Origin: Pseudomonas fontis
GTDB taxonomy: Bacteria > Pseudomonadota > Gammaproteobacteria > Pseudomonadales > Pseudomonadaceae
Reading direction: 5' to 3'
Length of the DNA stretch: 48,193 nucleotides
NCBI RefSeq assembly: GCF_028656955.1
Contig: NZ_JAMDGY010000003.1
Location: forward strand, 1-48,193
Each line of letters starts with the position of its first letter. Positions within the stretch are counted from its first letter, which is position 1. The notes under the pieces were generated by a model. It had not been told where the DNA came from. It was given only the letters and a program-made list of their open reading frames with translations, and made no database searches. The translations under genes and the position numbers were made by a program. Below are positions 27,189 to 38,010 of the stretch, one piece after another.

Positions 27189-27536
27189 TCACCAGCGTGG
27201 CGGTGGGCCGTAATACCCCCGTGGCGGGCCGTAGTAATGGCGGTAGTACGGTGGTGGCACGGGCGCATAACGCACCGGGTAGGGCTGGTAGTAGACCGGT
27301 GGCGGCGGAGCCTGCACGTACACCGGTGGTGGGCCGTAATAGACCGGCGGCGGGCTCTGCACGTAGACCGGGGGTGGGCTGTAGGCATTGGAAACGGCAG
27401 CACCCACCACGGCACCTACGACAGCGGCCCCGATGACCGGGCCGGGCCCATACCAACCGCCGCCGTGGGCAGAGGCTTGCCCGCAGACGGCCAGGGCACC
27501 GAGCAGCAGGGCAATGCTGGGGATGTTACGGTTCAT
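27189..27536 (-). CDS. Exported Pro/Tyr-rich glycine-zipper protein
   Basis: A 115-residue secreted protein. A signal peptide (cleavage near GQASA-HGG, about residue 23) is followed by a short Gly/Ala/Val segment (VIGAAVVGAVVGAAVSNAY) resembling a glycine zipper that can insert in or pack on a membrane. The remainder is a low-complexity tail of PPPVYV/PPPVYY-type repeats. The ATG at 27536 has AAGGAG 6 bases upstream. Related glycine-zipper, PY-rich proteins are common, poorly studied envelope proteins in Pseudomonas. No enzymatic motif is present. The role may be structural or envelope-stress related; this is inference. Confidence 0.82.
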   Translation of the reverse strand: MNRNIPSIALLLGALAVCGQASAHGGGWYGPGPVIGAAVVGAVVGAAVSNAYSPPPVYVQSPPPVYYGPPPVYVQAPPPPVYYQPYPVRYAPVPPPYYRHYYGPPRGYYGPPPRW

Positions 27537-27725
27537 GGAAACTCCTTACGTGTGCAACCCGACGCTGGTGTTTGCAATAAACCCGAGAGTTGGCGCGGGG
27601 ATACCACTATGACCGTGCAAAACGGCGCAGTGACACGGGGGCTAGGTAAAGGTTGTGTAAGCCCCGATCAGCGGTCGTGGTTACGCTGGGTCATACTGCA
27701 ACCGTGCCATCTTCAGGAGTAATTC

Positions 27726-28541
27726 ATGACCCCCAGCAAAGACACCGTCCTGTGCATGTCCCTGGCCGGACGCCCCGGCACCTTCGGGGTGCGCTTTCAC
27801 AATCACCTGTATCAGCAACTGGGGCTGGACTATTACTACAAGGCCATGACCACGGCCGACCTGCCGGCCGCTATAGCCGGTATCCGCGCGCTGGGCATTC
27901 GCGGTTGCGCGGTCTCCATGCCGTTCAAGGAGGCCTGCATGGCCCTGGTGGATGAGCTGGACCCGTCGGCGGCGGCCATCGAGTCGGTGAATACGCTGGT
28001 CAATACCGCTGGCCGCTTGAAGGCCTACAACACCGATTACCTGGCGGTGCGCCAGTTGCTTGTCGAGCACGCGCTGGACCTGGCACAGACCTTTGCCGTG
28101 CGCGGTAGCGGCGGAATGGCCAAGGCGGTCGCCAGTGCGTTTCGGGATGCCGGGTTTGCCAACGGCACGATCGTTGCGCGCAACGAGAAAGCCGGGCGCC
28201 AGTTGGCCGGGCAGTGTGGCTATGGCTGGCAGGCCGAACTGGGCAGCCTGCGCCCGGCCCTGTTGGTCAACGTCACGCCCATCGGCATGACAGGCGGCCC
28301 CGAAGCCGATCAGCTGGCGTTTGCCGCCGAGGCCATTGCCGCTGCGCAGACGGTGTTTGATGTGGTGGCAATGCCCGCGCGTACGCCGCTTATCCAGCAG
28401 GCCGAGGCCATGGGCAAGCCGGTGATCACCGGGCTTGAGGTGATTGCGCTGCAGGCACTGGAGCAATTCGTGTTGTACACCGGCGTGCGCCCGACAGCTG
28501 AGCAGGTGGCTGCGGCCGTCGCTTATGCCCGGGCGACATGA
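27726..28541 (+). CDS. Shikimate dehydrogenase-like (SdhL/AroE-family) protein
   Basis: A 271-residue AroE-fold NAD(P)-dependent dehydrogenase. Retained elements are the catalytic Lys in MPFKE (AroE: TxPFK), VNTL, the Asp of NTD, and the nucleotide-binding loop GSGGMAKAV. The N-terminal substrate-binding Ser pair of true AroE (HSxSP) is replaced by GRPGTFGVRFHN, and NTDxxG reads NTDYLA. This points to the shikimate-dehydrogenase-like branch rather than the housekeeping biosynthetic enzyme; the true substrate is unknown. The ATG at 27726 has AGGAG 6 bases upstream. No aromatic-biosynthesis neighbour is present. Confidence 0.85.
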   Translation: MTPSKDTVLCMSLAGRPGTFGVRFHNHLYQQLGLDYYYKAMTTADLPAAIAGIRALGIRGCAVSMPFKEACMALVDELDPSAAAIESVNTLVNTAGRLKAYNTDYLAVRQLLVEHALDLAQTFAVRGSGGMAKAVASAFRDAGFANGTIVARNEKAGRQLAGQCGYGWQAELGSLRPALLVNVTPIGMTGGPEADQLAFAAEAIAAAQTVFDVVAMPARTPLIQQAEAMGKPVITGLEVIALQALEQFVLYTGVRPTAEQVAAAVAYARAT

Positions 28542-28666
28542 GGCCCGTGAACGTACCTCGTTGAGCCACATCAATACCTCCCTGCATACACCCAAGGAAG
28601 CATGGCTAATGGCGTTATAGTGGCGTTTAATGGCGTCACAAAACCGACATTGTTGGAGCCCTAGAA

Positions 28667-30277
28667 ATGATGCGAGAAGGATCTCTGTCTGGCCCGCTGA
28701 CCGCCAGCGGTCGCCCACAACGGTTCGAGGTGGGCGGGCGCTCGGGCGCAGCCTTGCAAAGCCTGGTGCTGGTGGTGCTGATGGCGGCCATGGCGTTTGC
28801 CGAGGTATCGATCTACCTGTGCCTGCCACTGGCCTTGCTGACCTTGTGGTTGCCGCACCTGCGCGCCAAGCCACAGCCCCAGCAACCCACGGGTGACCCC
28901 TTGGCGGAGCTGACCCGCGACCTGGCCCAGACCACCAGCCACAATGCCTTGTCCGCTGCCGGGGTGGCCTTTGCGGTGCGCCAGCTGGCCGAAAAACTGC
29001 AATCGCAACTGGGCTCTGCCGAGCAGATCGTCAGCAGCGCCGAGGTGATGATCGGCACCGAGAAAGCCATCTCCAGCCTCAGCCAACAGGCCCTGGTCGC
29101 GGCCCGCGAAGCCCATCAGAGCAGCGCGACGGGGCGCACGGTCCTGGCCGAGTCGATCCAGCGCATGCACCAACTGAGCGCCCGCGCCAGTGCCAGTCGC
29201 GAGCTGATCGAGGCGCTGCATCAGCGCAGTGAAGACATCGCCCGAGTCACGTTGGTGATCCAGACCATCGCCAGCCAGACCAACCTGCTGGCGCTCAATG
29301 CCGCCATCGAAGCCGCGCGCGCCGGCGATCACGGCCGTGGTTTTGCGGTGGTCGCCGATGAAGTGCGCGGGTTGGCCGGGCGCACGGCCACGGCCACCGA
29401 GGAAGTCGGGGTGATGGTCGCCGACATCCAGCAGCGCACTGCGCAAGTGGTCGAGCAGATCCGTGAGCTGTCCGATGACTTGCACAGCGGTGTCGACCAG
29501 GTGGAACACACCGGCGAGCAACTGGACAGCATTGCCGGGCTGGCGGCGGGAGTCGAGCAGCAGATTGGCGAGATCGCCGAGGGCACCGAGATCACCCGGG
29601 TCCAGCTTGACAGCCTGTTCCAGGCCGTGGCGCAAATGCGCGGCGATCTGGAGATCAGCGACCAGCAAACCCAGCGCCTGGCCCAGGCAGCGGTGCAAAT
29701 GGAAGGGCAGGCAGAAAGCATTAGCGAGCGCCTGGCCGAAGTCGGCCTGGACGATTACCACCAGCGTGTCTACGACTTGGCCAAGCGTGGCGCCCAGCAG
29801 ATTGCCGAGCAGTTCGAGCGTGACATCGAGCAGGGTCGCATCAATCAGGACGACCTGTTCGACCGCCAGTACCAGGCGTTGCCGGGCACTCGGCCGGCGC
29901 GTTTCCGCACCCGTTTCGACCAGTACACCGATCAGGTGCTGCCGTCTATTCAGGAGCCCCTGTTGCAAGAGCATGAAGGGCTGATCTTTGCCATCGCCTG
30001 TACCCAGCAGGGCTATGTGCCCACCCACAACAAGGCCTTCAATCAGCCGCTGACCGGTGACGAAGTGGCAGACACCGCGCACAACCGCAGCAAGCGCAAG
30101 TTTGATGATCGCACCGGCATCCGCTGTGGCAGCCATCAGCAGCCGGTGCTGTTGCAGACCTACACCCGCGACACCGGCGAGCTGATGCATGACCTGTCAG
30201 TGCCGATTCAGGTCAAGGGCCGCCATTGGGGTGGCTTGCGCCTGGGCTACAAACCGGAGCGCATCGCCAGCGCATAG
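28667..30277 (+). CDS. Methyl-accepting chemotaxis protein with a C-terminal cytoplasmic sensor
   Basis: A 536-residue transducer. Residues about 25-62 are one long or two tightly spaced membrane helices with essentially no periplasmic loop. Residues about 70-360 form the coiled-coil signalling domain, with its CheA/CheW-contact hairpin at 205-247 ([16 protein letters not shown], then [13 protein letters not shown]). From about 368 a separate domain follows ([16 protein letters not shown], later [15 protein letters not shown] and HWGGLRLGY), resembling the cytoplasmic sensing domains found at the C terminus of some Pseudomonas MCPs. It therefore probably senses an internal or membrane-linked signal. 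The start ATG has GGAG about 8 bases upstream. No chemotaxis genes are adjacent. Confidence 0.9.
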   Translation: MMREGSLSGPLTASGRPQRFEVGGRSGAALQSLVLVVLMAAMAFAEVSIYLCLPLALLTLWLPHLRAKPQPQQPTGDPLAELTRDLAQTTSHNALSAAGVAFAVRQLAEKLQSQLGSAEQIVSSAEVMIGTEKAISSLSQQALVAAREAHQSSATGRTVLAESIQRMHQLSARASASRELIEALHQRSEDIARVTLVIQTIASQTNLLALNAAIEAARAGDHGRGFAVVADEVRGLAGRTATATEEVGVMVADIQQRTAQVVEQIRELSDDLHSGVDQVEHTGEQLDSIAGLAAGVEQQIGEIAEGTEITRVQLDSLFQAVAQMRGDLEISDQQTQRLAQAAVQMEGQAESISERLAEVGLDDYHQRVYDLAKRGAQQIAEQFERDIEQGRINQDDLFDRQYQALPGTRPARFRTRFDQYTDQVLPSIQEPLLQEHEGLIFAIACTQQGYVPTHNKAFNQPLTGDEVADTAHNRSKRKFDDRTGIRCGSHQQPVLLQTYTRDTGELMHDLSVPIQVKGRHWGGLRLGYKPERIASA

Positions 30278-30392
30278 GCGCCTTTGTTACCGCCAATGCA
30301 AAACAGCTATGCCGGGAATAGCTTTTTCTGCTCCCGGGCGAGCCGTATCATGCACATATCGTTAGGCTGCTAATGAAATTCCGGGAGGAGTC

Positions 30393-30608
30393 ATGCAGAG
30401 CAAAGTCGATGTGGCGGTGATGATTGGCAGTGGCGTGCCACTGTCGCTTCGTGTCGTAGGCAAGCGAGTGTGCTGGGTGCTGCTGGTCAACGGCGAGCGG
30501 CGCGGCACGGCCTTCGCCAGCCGTGATGAAGCGCTGGAGTGCCGTGCCGCGTGGCTCGCCCACCTCAATGGCACGCAACCTGAGCAGGTGTCCCGGCAGG
30601 CAGTCTGA
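30393..30608 (+). CDS. Small conserved-looking protein, 71 residues
   Basis: The ATG has a strong GGGAGGAG site just upstream, supporting real translation. The 71-residue product shares the pattern I-G-S-x-V-P, L-R, G, C-W, L, G-E with the 60-residue protein encoded at 26909-27091, so the two are probably paralogues or members of one family. No signal peptide or known domain is visible. Its 3' end overlaps by 44 bases the end of the opposite-strand gene at 30565-30810. Confidence 0.72.
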   Translation: MQSKVDVAVMIGSGVPLSLRVVGKRVCWVLLVNGERRGTAFASRDEALECRAAWLAHLNGTQPEQVSRQAV

Positions 30609-30810
30609 GGCCAATTTCCAGGGCGCGGGCGAGGGCACAGGCTTCATTGTGCGTGCGGCGAAAGCCGCGCACACGGCCACTGGGGTGTTCGATAATATGG
30701 AAGAATCCCCTGCCGGCGGGGATCACCAGATAACGCGGAAGTTGAATTTGGCCACTTTCTAGAGGAAATTCGGCCCTGGCTACTCGACGGGTTTCTGTGT
30801 TTTCGTGCAT
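30565..30810 (-). CDS. Small hypothetical protein, 81 residues
   Basis: An 81-residue reading frame converging on and overlapping the gene at 30393-30608. The ATG at 30810 has AAGGG 8 bases upstream. The core (YLVIPAGRGFFHIIEHPSGR, then an Ala/Arg helix CALARALE) has a beta-rich start and terminal helix, loosely like the neighbouring small-protein family but without its CW motif. Hydrophobic alternation and composition look protein-like. A tail overlap of opposite genes is acceptable, but one of the two could be spurious; this one is the less certain. Confidence 0.55.
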   Translation of the reverse strand: MHENTETRRVARAEFPLESGQIQLPRYLVIPAGRGFFHIIEHPSGRVRGFRRTHNEACALARALEIGLRLPAGTPAQVACH

Positions 30811-31128
30811 ATTCGTACCCTTGTGCAGTGAGAGTGCTTACCCCAAAGCCCTACTGTCGCGGGCTTTCTTTCAGCTATCGCATTTTTTCGGCGGTTTTGC
30901 TGTCAGAAAAGGCGTTCCCAATAGAGGAATTCCGCTGAAAAGTTGCCGTAGGGCGTTAGCTGGCAAGGAACTCTGTATTTTCCTTCAGGCTCAGCTACCA
31001 CTCGGCTCACGCTTTTCCTGCATTAATCCACTAGTCTTTCAGACTTATAAATTTGAATAGCCGACGTCTTCGCGCAGCCCAGCTGTTCGCGTGGCGATGG
31101 TGTGATACCGGTATCTGAGGAATTTTCA
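30811..31128. other. Intergenic region, no gene seen
   Basis: About 318 AT-richer bases holding the divergent upstream regions of the 81-residue gene and the gene starting at 31129. TTATAAAT near 31046 could be a -10 region. Nothing else is supported. Confidence 0.5.
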
Positions 31129-31596
31129 TTGGCAGTCAGCAATCTGGATATGCACGCCCTTTTCGTGCTGGGCGATCTTCGGGCCAAATTGGTCAAACAG
31201 TTCCAATCGCGCTTTGTCTACATCGCCGAGCAAAGCCCGGAAGGCGTCTACTTCGCTGAAATCGACACCGAAGAGGCCCTGGTGGTCGATGACAAGCAAC
31301 GTCTTGAACTGAAAGTTGGCGATCACTTCCGTGCCGCCGTGCTGCCCAGCCGAGAGGGTGGCAAGCTGGAAATCCGTTTTCGCGAGATCAAGCTGACCGT
31401 ATATGGCCTGGGCGACTATGCCTTCGTTACCACGGCAGAGGGCGAGGGCATCGTGTTCCGCGAGGGCCAGGGCGTGGTCACGGTATTTGCGGCGCACCAG
31501 CAATTGCAGGAAGGCCTGAGCAAGACCCTCAAGGCGGTTACCGCGAAGGCCGCCAAATGGCGCAAGGGCGAGCTGACCTTCAAGGCCAGCGAGTGA
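31129..31596 (+). CDS. Conserved-looking hypothetical protein, 155 residues
   Basis: A soluble protein of about 155 residues without a recognised domain. Starting with TTG at 31129 is preferred because GAGGAA lies 6 bases upstream; a GTG at 31102 would add nine residues but lacks such a site. The sequence is rich in short beta-strand patterns (KLEIRFREIKLTVYGLGDYAF, split by charged turns) and ends in a basic Ala/Lys helix (LSKTLKAVTAKAAKW). It overlaps the next small gene (GTG inside the TGA stop), so the two are translationally coupled. Function unknown. Confidence 0.72.
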   Translation: MAVSNLDMHALFVLGDLRAKLVKQFQSRFVYIAEQSPEGVYFAEIDTEEALVVDDKQRLELKVGDHFRAAVLPSREGGKLEIRFREIKLTVYGLGDYAFVTTAEGEGIVFREGQGVVTVFAAHQQLQEGLSKTLKAVTAKAAKWRKGELTFKASE

Positions 31597-31823
31597 GCAG
31601 CGACCGCGCCGGCTTCCATGCACAGCATCAAGCCCGTGCCGAGGCCCAGGCCCGCGAGTGGCTGGCGCAACGTACGTCGATGCAGGGCGCCTGGTTCAAC
31701 TGGGTGGCGGCGCAGCTGTATCAGCTGAGCCCCGCCGAATATGCGGCCATGGTCCGTCGTGAGTTGGAGCGCCTGGCCGCAGTGCCTGCCTCGATCAATG
31801 GCCGCGATCGCGACCACTGCTGA
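31593..31823 (+). CDS. Small hypothetical protein coupled to the preceding gene
   Basis: A 76-residue product. GTG at 31593 overlaps the upstream stop as GTGA, with AAGG about 9 bases before. It is strongly helical and charged (AQAREWLAQRTSMQGAWFNW, then YAAMVRRELERLAAV). The last 29 bases overlap the 3' end of the opposite phaG gene. No known domain; probably works with the 155-residue protein. Confidence 0.6.
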   Translation: MSSDRAGFHAQHQARAEAQAREWLAQRTSMQGAWFNWVAAQLYQLSPAEYAAMVRRELERLAAVPASINGRDRDHC

Positions 31824-32160
31824 TTTCCGCGGGTACGTCATCCCCGGACATGCGCTTGCGAAACAGTGCCGCGCGGGCCAGCAGCAGGGTGGTCACCGGC
31901 ACGGTGATCGCCAGCAGGATTGGAATCAGCCAGGCGTGGATCACCGGGGCCTGCTTGAGCCCTGAGAAGTACAGGATCGACGCCAGGGCCACGCACCAGG
32001 TGCCGATGGTCGAGGCCAGAGCCGGCGGGTGCATGCGCTGGAAGAAGTCCTTCAAGCGCAGCAGGCCGAGGGCGCCAGTCAGTGCAAACAGGCTGCTGAG
32101 CAGCAACAGGACGGCCGTGACCACTTCGAGCCACATCGGCAGTTGGTTGACTTCGTTCAT
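31795..32160 (-). CDS. phaG: Cation/H+ antiporter subunit G
   Basis: A 121-residue membrane protein of the PhaG/MnhG/MrpG family with three hydrophobic segments and the family sequence GLLRLKDFFQRMHPPALASTIG. It is the last subunit of the Mrp-type multi-subunit K+(Na+)/H+ antiporter. ATGA overlaps the phaF stop. The 3' end overlaps a convergent small gene by 29 bases. Subunit G is small and its mechanism is unclear, but in Mrp systems all subunits are generally needed. Confidence 0.93.
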   Translation of the reverse strand: MNEVNQLPMWLEVVTAVLLLLSSLFALTGALGLLRLKDFFQRMHPPALASTIGTWCVALASILYFSGLKQAPVIHAWLIPILLAITVPVTTLLLARAALFRKRMSGDDVPAEISSGRDRGH

Positions 32161-32435
32161 TCGATGACCTCACCGCGCAGCAGGAACTTGGCCAGGGCAA
32201 ACGAGCCGACAAAGCCGAACAGCGCGATCAGCAGCGCCCCCTCGAAATAGGTGTCGCTGGCGTAGCGAATGCCCAGCACCAGCATCATCAGCATGGCCAG
32301 GATGTACAGGTAGTCCAGGGCCAGCACCCGGTCTTGCGCCGATGGGCCACGGAACAGGCGAACCAGGGTCAGGGCCATGGCCACGGCGAAGATCAGCAGG
32401 CTGGCTAAAATGGCATTGGCGAGCAGGCCACTCAT
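32157..32435 (-). CDS. phaF: Cation/H+ antiporter subunit F
   Basis: A 92-residue protein with three membrane helices and the PhaF/MrpF pattern LVRLFRGPSAQDRVLALDYL. It overlaps phaE and phaG by ATGA. MrpF-type subunits are part of the membrane-embedded hetero-oligomer. Confidence 0.93.
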   Translation of the reverse strand: MSGLLANAILASLLIFAVAMALTLVRLFRGPSAQDRVLALDYLYILAMLMMLVLGIRYASDTYFEGALLIALFGFVGSFALAKFLLRGEVIE

Positions 32436-32920
32436 TCGAAAATCTCCATCAGCGGGCGTTCGTAGGTGTCCTTGAAGTGCTGGATGAATGGCGCGTCATC
32501 GTCCAGCTCGAACACGTGCAGCAGCAACGCGCTGCGGTCCAGGGCCAGCTCCGACCAGATGGTGCCCGGCACCACCGTGGTGATCATCGACAGGGCCGCG
32601 AGGCCATGCGCGTCACGCAGCTCCAGCGGGATGGTGACGAAGCGCGAGCGCGGCGGGTGACGATGCGCACGCCATACCCCTCGGGCAACCTGCAGGTTGG
32701 AAATCACCACATCGATGCCGACGCGTGCAATCAGGCGCAGGATCGTGCCAGGGCGGCGGATGCGTACCGGCAGCGGGCGCAGCGGGGCCATCAGGATCGG
32801 CGCCAGGAAGCCAAGCAGGGCACCGAGCAACAGGTTGCCGGGGCTGATCGACAGGTTCAGCACCAGCCACAACAGCCACAGCGACAGGGACAGCAGCGGG
32901 GCGGGGAACAATCGCTTCAT
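32432..32920 (-). CDS. phaE: Cation/H+ antiporter subunit E
   Basis: A 162-residue subunit E. The start at 32920 overlaps the phaD stop as ATGA. N-terminal membrane helices (LLSLSLWLLWLVLNLSISPG) are followed by a cytoplasmic domain with MITTVVPGTIWSEL, conserved in the MrpE/MnhE family. An in-frame extension further upstream lies inside phaD and has no supported start. Confidence 0.92.
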   Translation of the reverse strand: MKRLFPAPLLSLSLWLLWLVLNLSISPGNLLLGALLGFLAPILMAPLRPLPVRIRRPGTILRLIARVGIDVVISNLQVARGVWRAHRHPPRSRFVTIPLELRDAHGLAALSMITTVVPGTIWSELALDRSALLLHVFELDDDAPFIQHFKDTYERPLMEIFE

Positions 32921-34602
32921 GGCTGCACCTGCCCGGTAATGTTGAGGCTGGTCGGGCCGGGGATCGGCCGAGTGCTGATCACGGCGCTCACGTAGTGCTC
33001 CGGGTTCTTCAGGGCGGCGGCTGTGTCGTTGGTGTAGCGCAGCAGCGGCTCGGCCTGGATGCTGAGCAGGATGCACAGCCCCAGCAATACCACGATCGGG
33101 ATGCACTCATTGCGGCGCAGCAGTGGCGAGGGGCGCTCCTGCGGTGTCCAGAAGCGCTGGATGCCAACGCGGGTCATGGCAATCAGCGAGGCCAGGCCGG
33201 ACAGGATCAGCAGTGCCAACAAGGTCCAGCCTGCCAGCGACAGTGGCTGCTCAGGGGTAACGCCCAGGCCTTGCGGGTTGAACAGTGCGCTGATCAGGCT
33301 CAGCTTGCCGATAAAGCCCGACAGCGGCGGCATGCCGATGATCAGCAGGGCGCAGGCAATGAAGCTCAGGCCGAGGAAGGCCATGGTCCAGGGAATCACC
33401 TGGCCGATTACCGCCTTCTGTTCGTCATCGAGGTTGATGCCCTTGGGCGGTTGCAGCGACTCCAGTGGCGAAGGCAGTGCATCGCCATCGTCATCCAGCG
33501 GGATCTCATTGGCCGAGCGCGAGCGCTCGATCAGTTCAGCCAGCAGGAACAGCGCGCACAAGGCCAGGGTCGAGCTGACCAGATAGAACAGCGCCCCGGC
33601 GGTCAGTGCCGTCTGGCCGAAGCCGATGGCCGACAGCAGGATCCCGGCAGACACCAGGATGCTCAGGCTGGCCATGCGCTCCAGGCGCTGCGCGGCGAGC
33701 ATCGACACCGCCGCCACCGCCAGCGTTGCCAGGCCGCCATACACCAGCCAGTCACCGCCGAAGAATGCCGACGCCCCCGCCTGCCCGGAGAACAGCAGGC
33801 TCCACAGGCGTAACACGGTGTAGAAGCCGACCTTGGTCATGATCGCGAACAGCGCCGCAACTGGCGCACTGGCGGCGGAATAAGCCGGCACCAGCCAGAA
33901 ATTCAGCGGCCAGATCCCGGCCTTGGCCAGGAAGGCGATGGCCAGGATCGCTGCGCCGGCGTGGAGCAAGCCACGATCAGCTTCCGGTACCAGCGGGATT
34001 TTCAGCGCCAGGTCAGCCATGTTCAAGGTGCCGGTCACGCCATAGAGCATGGCTGCGCCTACCAGGAACAGCGACGACGCCACCAGGTTGATGGCGATGT
34101 AGTGCAGGCCGGCTTTCACCCGCGCCCGGCCCGAGCCGTGCAGGACCATGCCGTAGGAGGCGGCCAGCATGACTTCGAAGAACACGAACAGGTTGAACAG
34201 GTCTGCGGTCAGGAAGGCGCCATACAGGCCCATCAGCTGGATCTGGAACAGCGCATGGAAGCTGGCGCCGGCTCGGTCCCAACGGGCCAGGGCAAACAGC
34301 AGGGCGCTGACGCCGACCACGCCGGTCAGCACCAGCATCAGCGCTGACAGCCGGTCGACCACCAGCACGATGCCGAACGGCGCCGGCCAGTTACCGGGCA
34401 GGTAGACCCCAATCGCACTGGCCTGGCCCTGATCCTGGACCCACACCAGCAAGGCCACGGCGATGCCCAGCCCGAGCAGGCTCGACAGCAGGTTGATCCT
34501 GGCCTTGAGCGGACGATGCTTCTCGCCCAGCAACATCATGATCGAGGCCGTGAGCAGTGGCAGCAGGATCGGCGCGATGATCAGTTGGTTCATCACGCTC
34601 AT
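32917..34602 (-). CDS. phaD: Cation/H+ antiporter subunit D
   Basis: A 561-residue protein of the proton-conducting membrane transporter family, related to NuoM/NuoN of complex I, with about 14 predicted helices. Visible landmarks are the acidic helix sequence LFNLFVFFEVMLAASYG, then LAKAGIWPLNFWLVPAYSAASAPVAAL and MPPLSGFIGKLSLI. It contributes one of the two antiporter-like channels of the Pha/Mrp complex. A charged loop (ERSRSANEIPLDDDGDALP) is a lineage-specific insertion. It overlaps phaC by ATGA. Confidence 0.94.
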   Translation of the reverse strand: MSVMNQLIIAPILLPLLTASIMMLLGEKHRPLKARINLLSSLLGLGIAVALLVWVQDQGQASAIGVYLPGNWPAPFGIVLVVDRLSALMLVLTGVVGVSALLFALARWDRAGASFHALFQIQLMGLYGAFLTADLFNLFVFFEVMLAASYGMVLHGSGRARVKAGLHYIAINLVASSLFLVGAAMLYGVTGTLNMADLALKIPLVPEADRGLLHAGAAILAIAFLAKAGIWPLNFWLVPAYSAASAPVAALFAIMTKVGFYTVLRLWSLLFSGQAGASAFFGGDWLVYGGLATLAVAAVSMLAAQRLERMASLSILVSAGILLSAIGFGQTALTAGALFYLVSSTLALCALFLLAELIERSRSANEIPLDDDGDALPSPLESLQPPKGINLDDEQKAVIGQVIPWTMAFLGLSFIACALLIIGMPPLSGFIGKLSLISALFNPQGLGVTPEQPLSLAGWTLLALLILSGLASLIAMTRVGIQRFWTPQERPSPLLRRNECIPIVVLLGLCILLSIQAEPLLRYTNDTAAALKNPEHYVSAVISTRPIPGPTSLNITGQVQP

Positions 34603-34942
34603 TCGCTGGTCTCCCGGCCATCAACATGGTCGGTGCCGGTCAGGCCGCGCGAGGCCAGCATGACTACGAGGAACAGCGCGGTCATGGCGAAGCTGATGAC
34701 GATCGCCGTCAGCACTAGCGCCTGGGGCAGCGGGTCGGTGTAGTTGAGCAGGTCTTGTGGCACGCCCTCCTTGATGATCGGCTCCTTGCCGATGAACAGG
34801 CTGCCCATGCTGAAGATGAACAGGTTGACCCCGTAGGACAGCAGGCACAGGCCCATGATCACCTGGTAGGTCCGTGGCCGCAGTACCAGCCAGACCCCCG
34901 AGGCGGCGAGTACGCCGATGGCAATTGCAATCACTTCTTCCA

Positions 34943-34943
<1 letters not shown>
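34599..34943 (-). CDS. phaC: Cation/H+ antiporter subunit C
   Basis: A 114-residue NuoK-like subunit with three membrane helices (YQVIMGLCLLSYGVNLFIFS). ATG at 34943 is chosen over the GTG one codon upstream because GGAG lies 7 bases before it and it overlaps the phaAB stop as TGATG. Confidence 0.93.
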
Positions 34944-37858
<2,915 letters not shown>

Positions 37859-38010
37859 AGATTTCTAATCTGCAGAGGTTTGTAAGGGATCATACGTGGC
37901 GCCCCGACGATCACCAACCCGCAAGCTGTGCCAGAATCCTACAAGGGCGCTCCAATAAAGCATTTTTTTATAACAGTTTCTTACAGTAGACCCAGCATCG
38001 CGCGGGTCAA
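37859..38010 (-). other. Promoter region of the pha operon
   Basis: 152 bases between the pha start and the stop of the upstream co-oriented EamA gene, with an AT-rich stretch near 37958-37985. No consensus promoter or terminator stands out. Confidence 0.4.
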
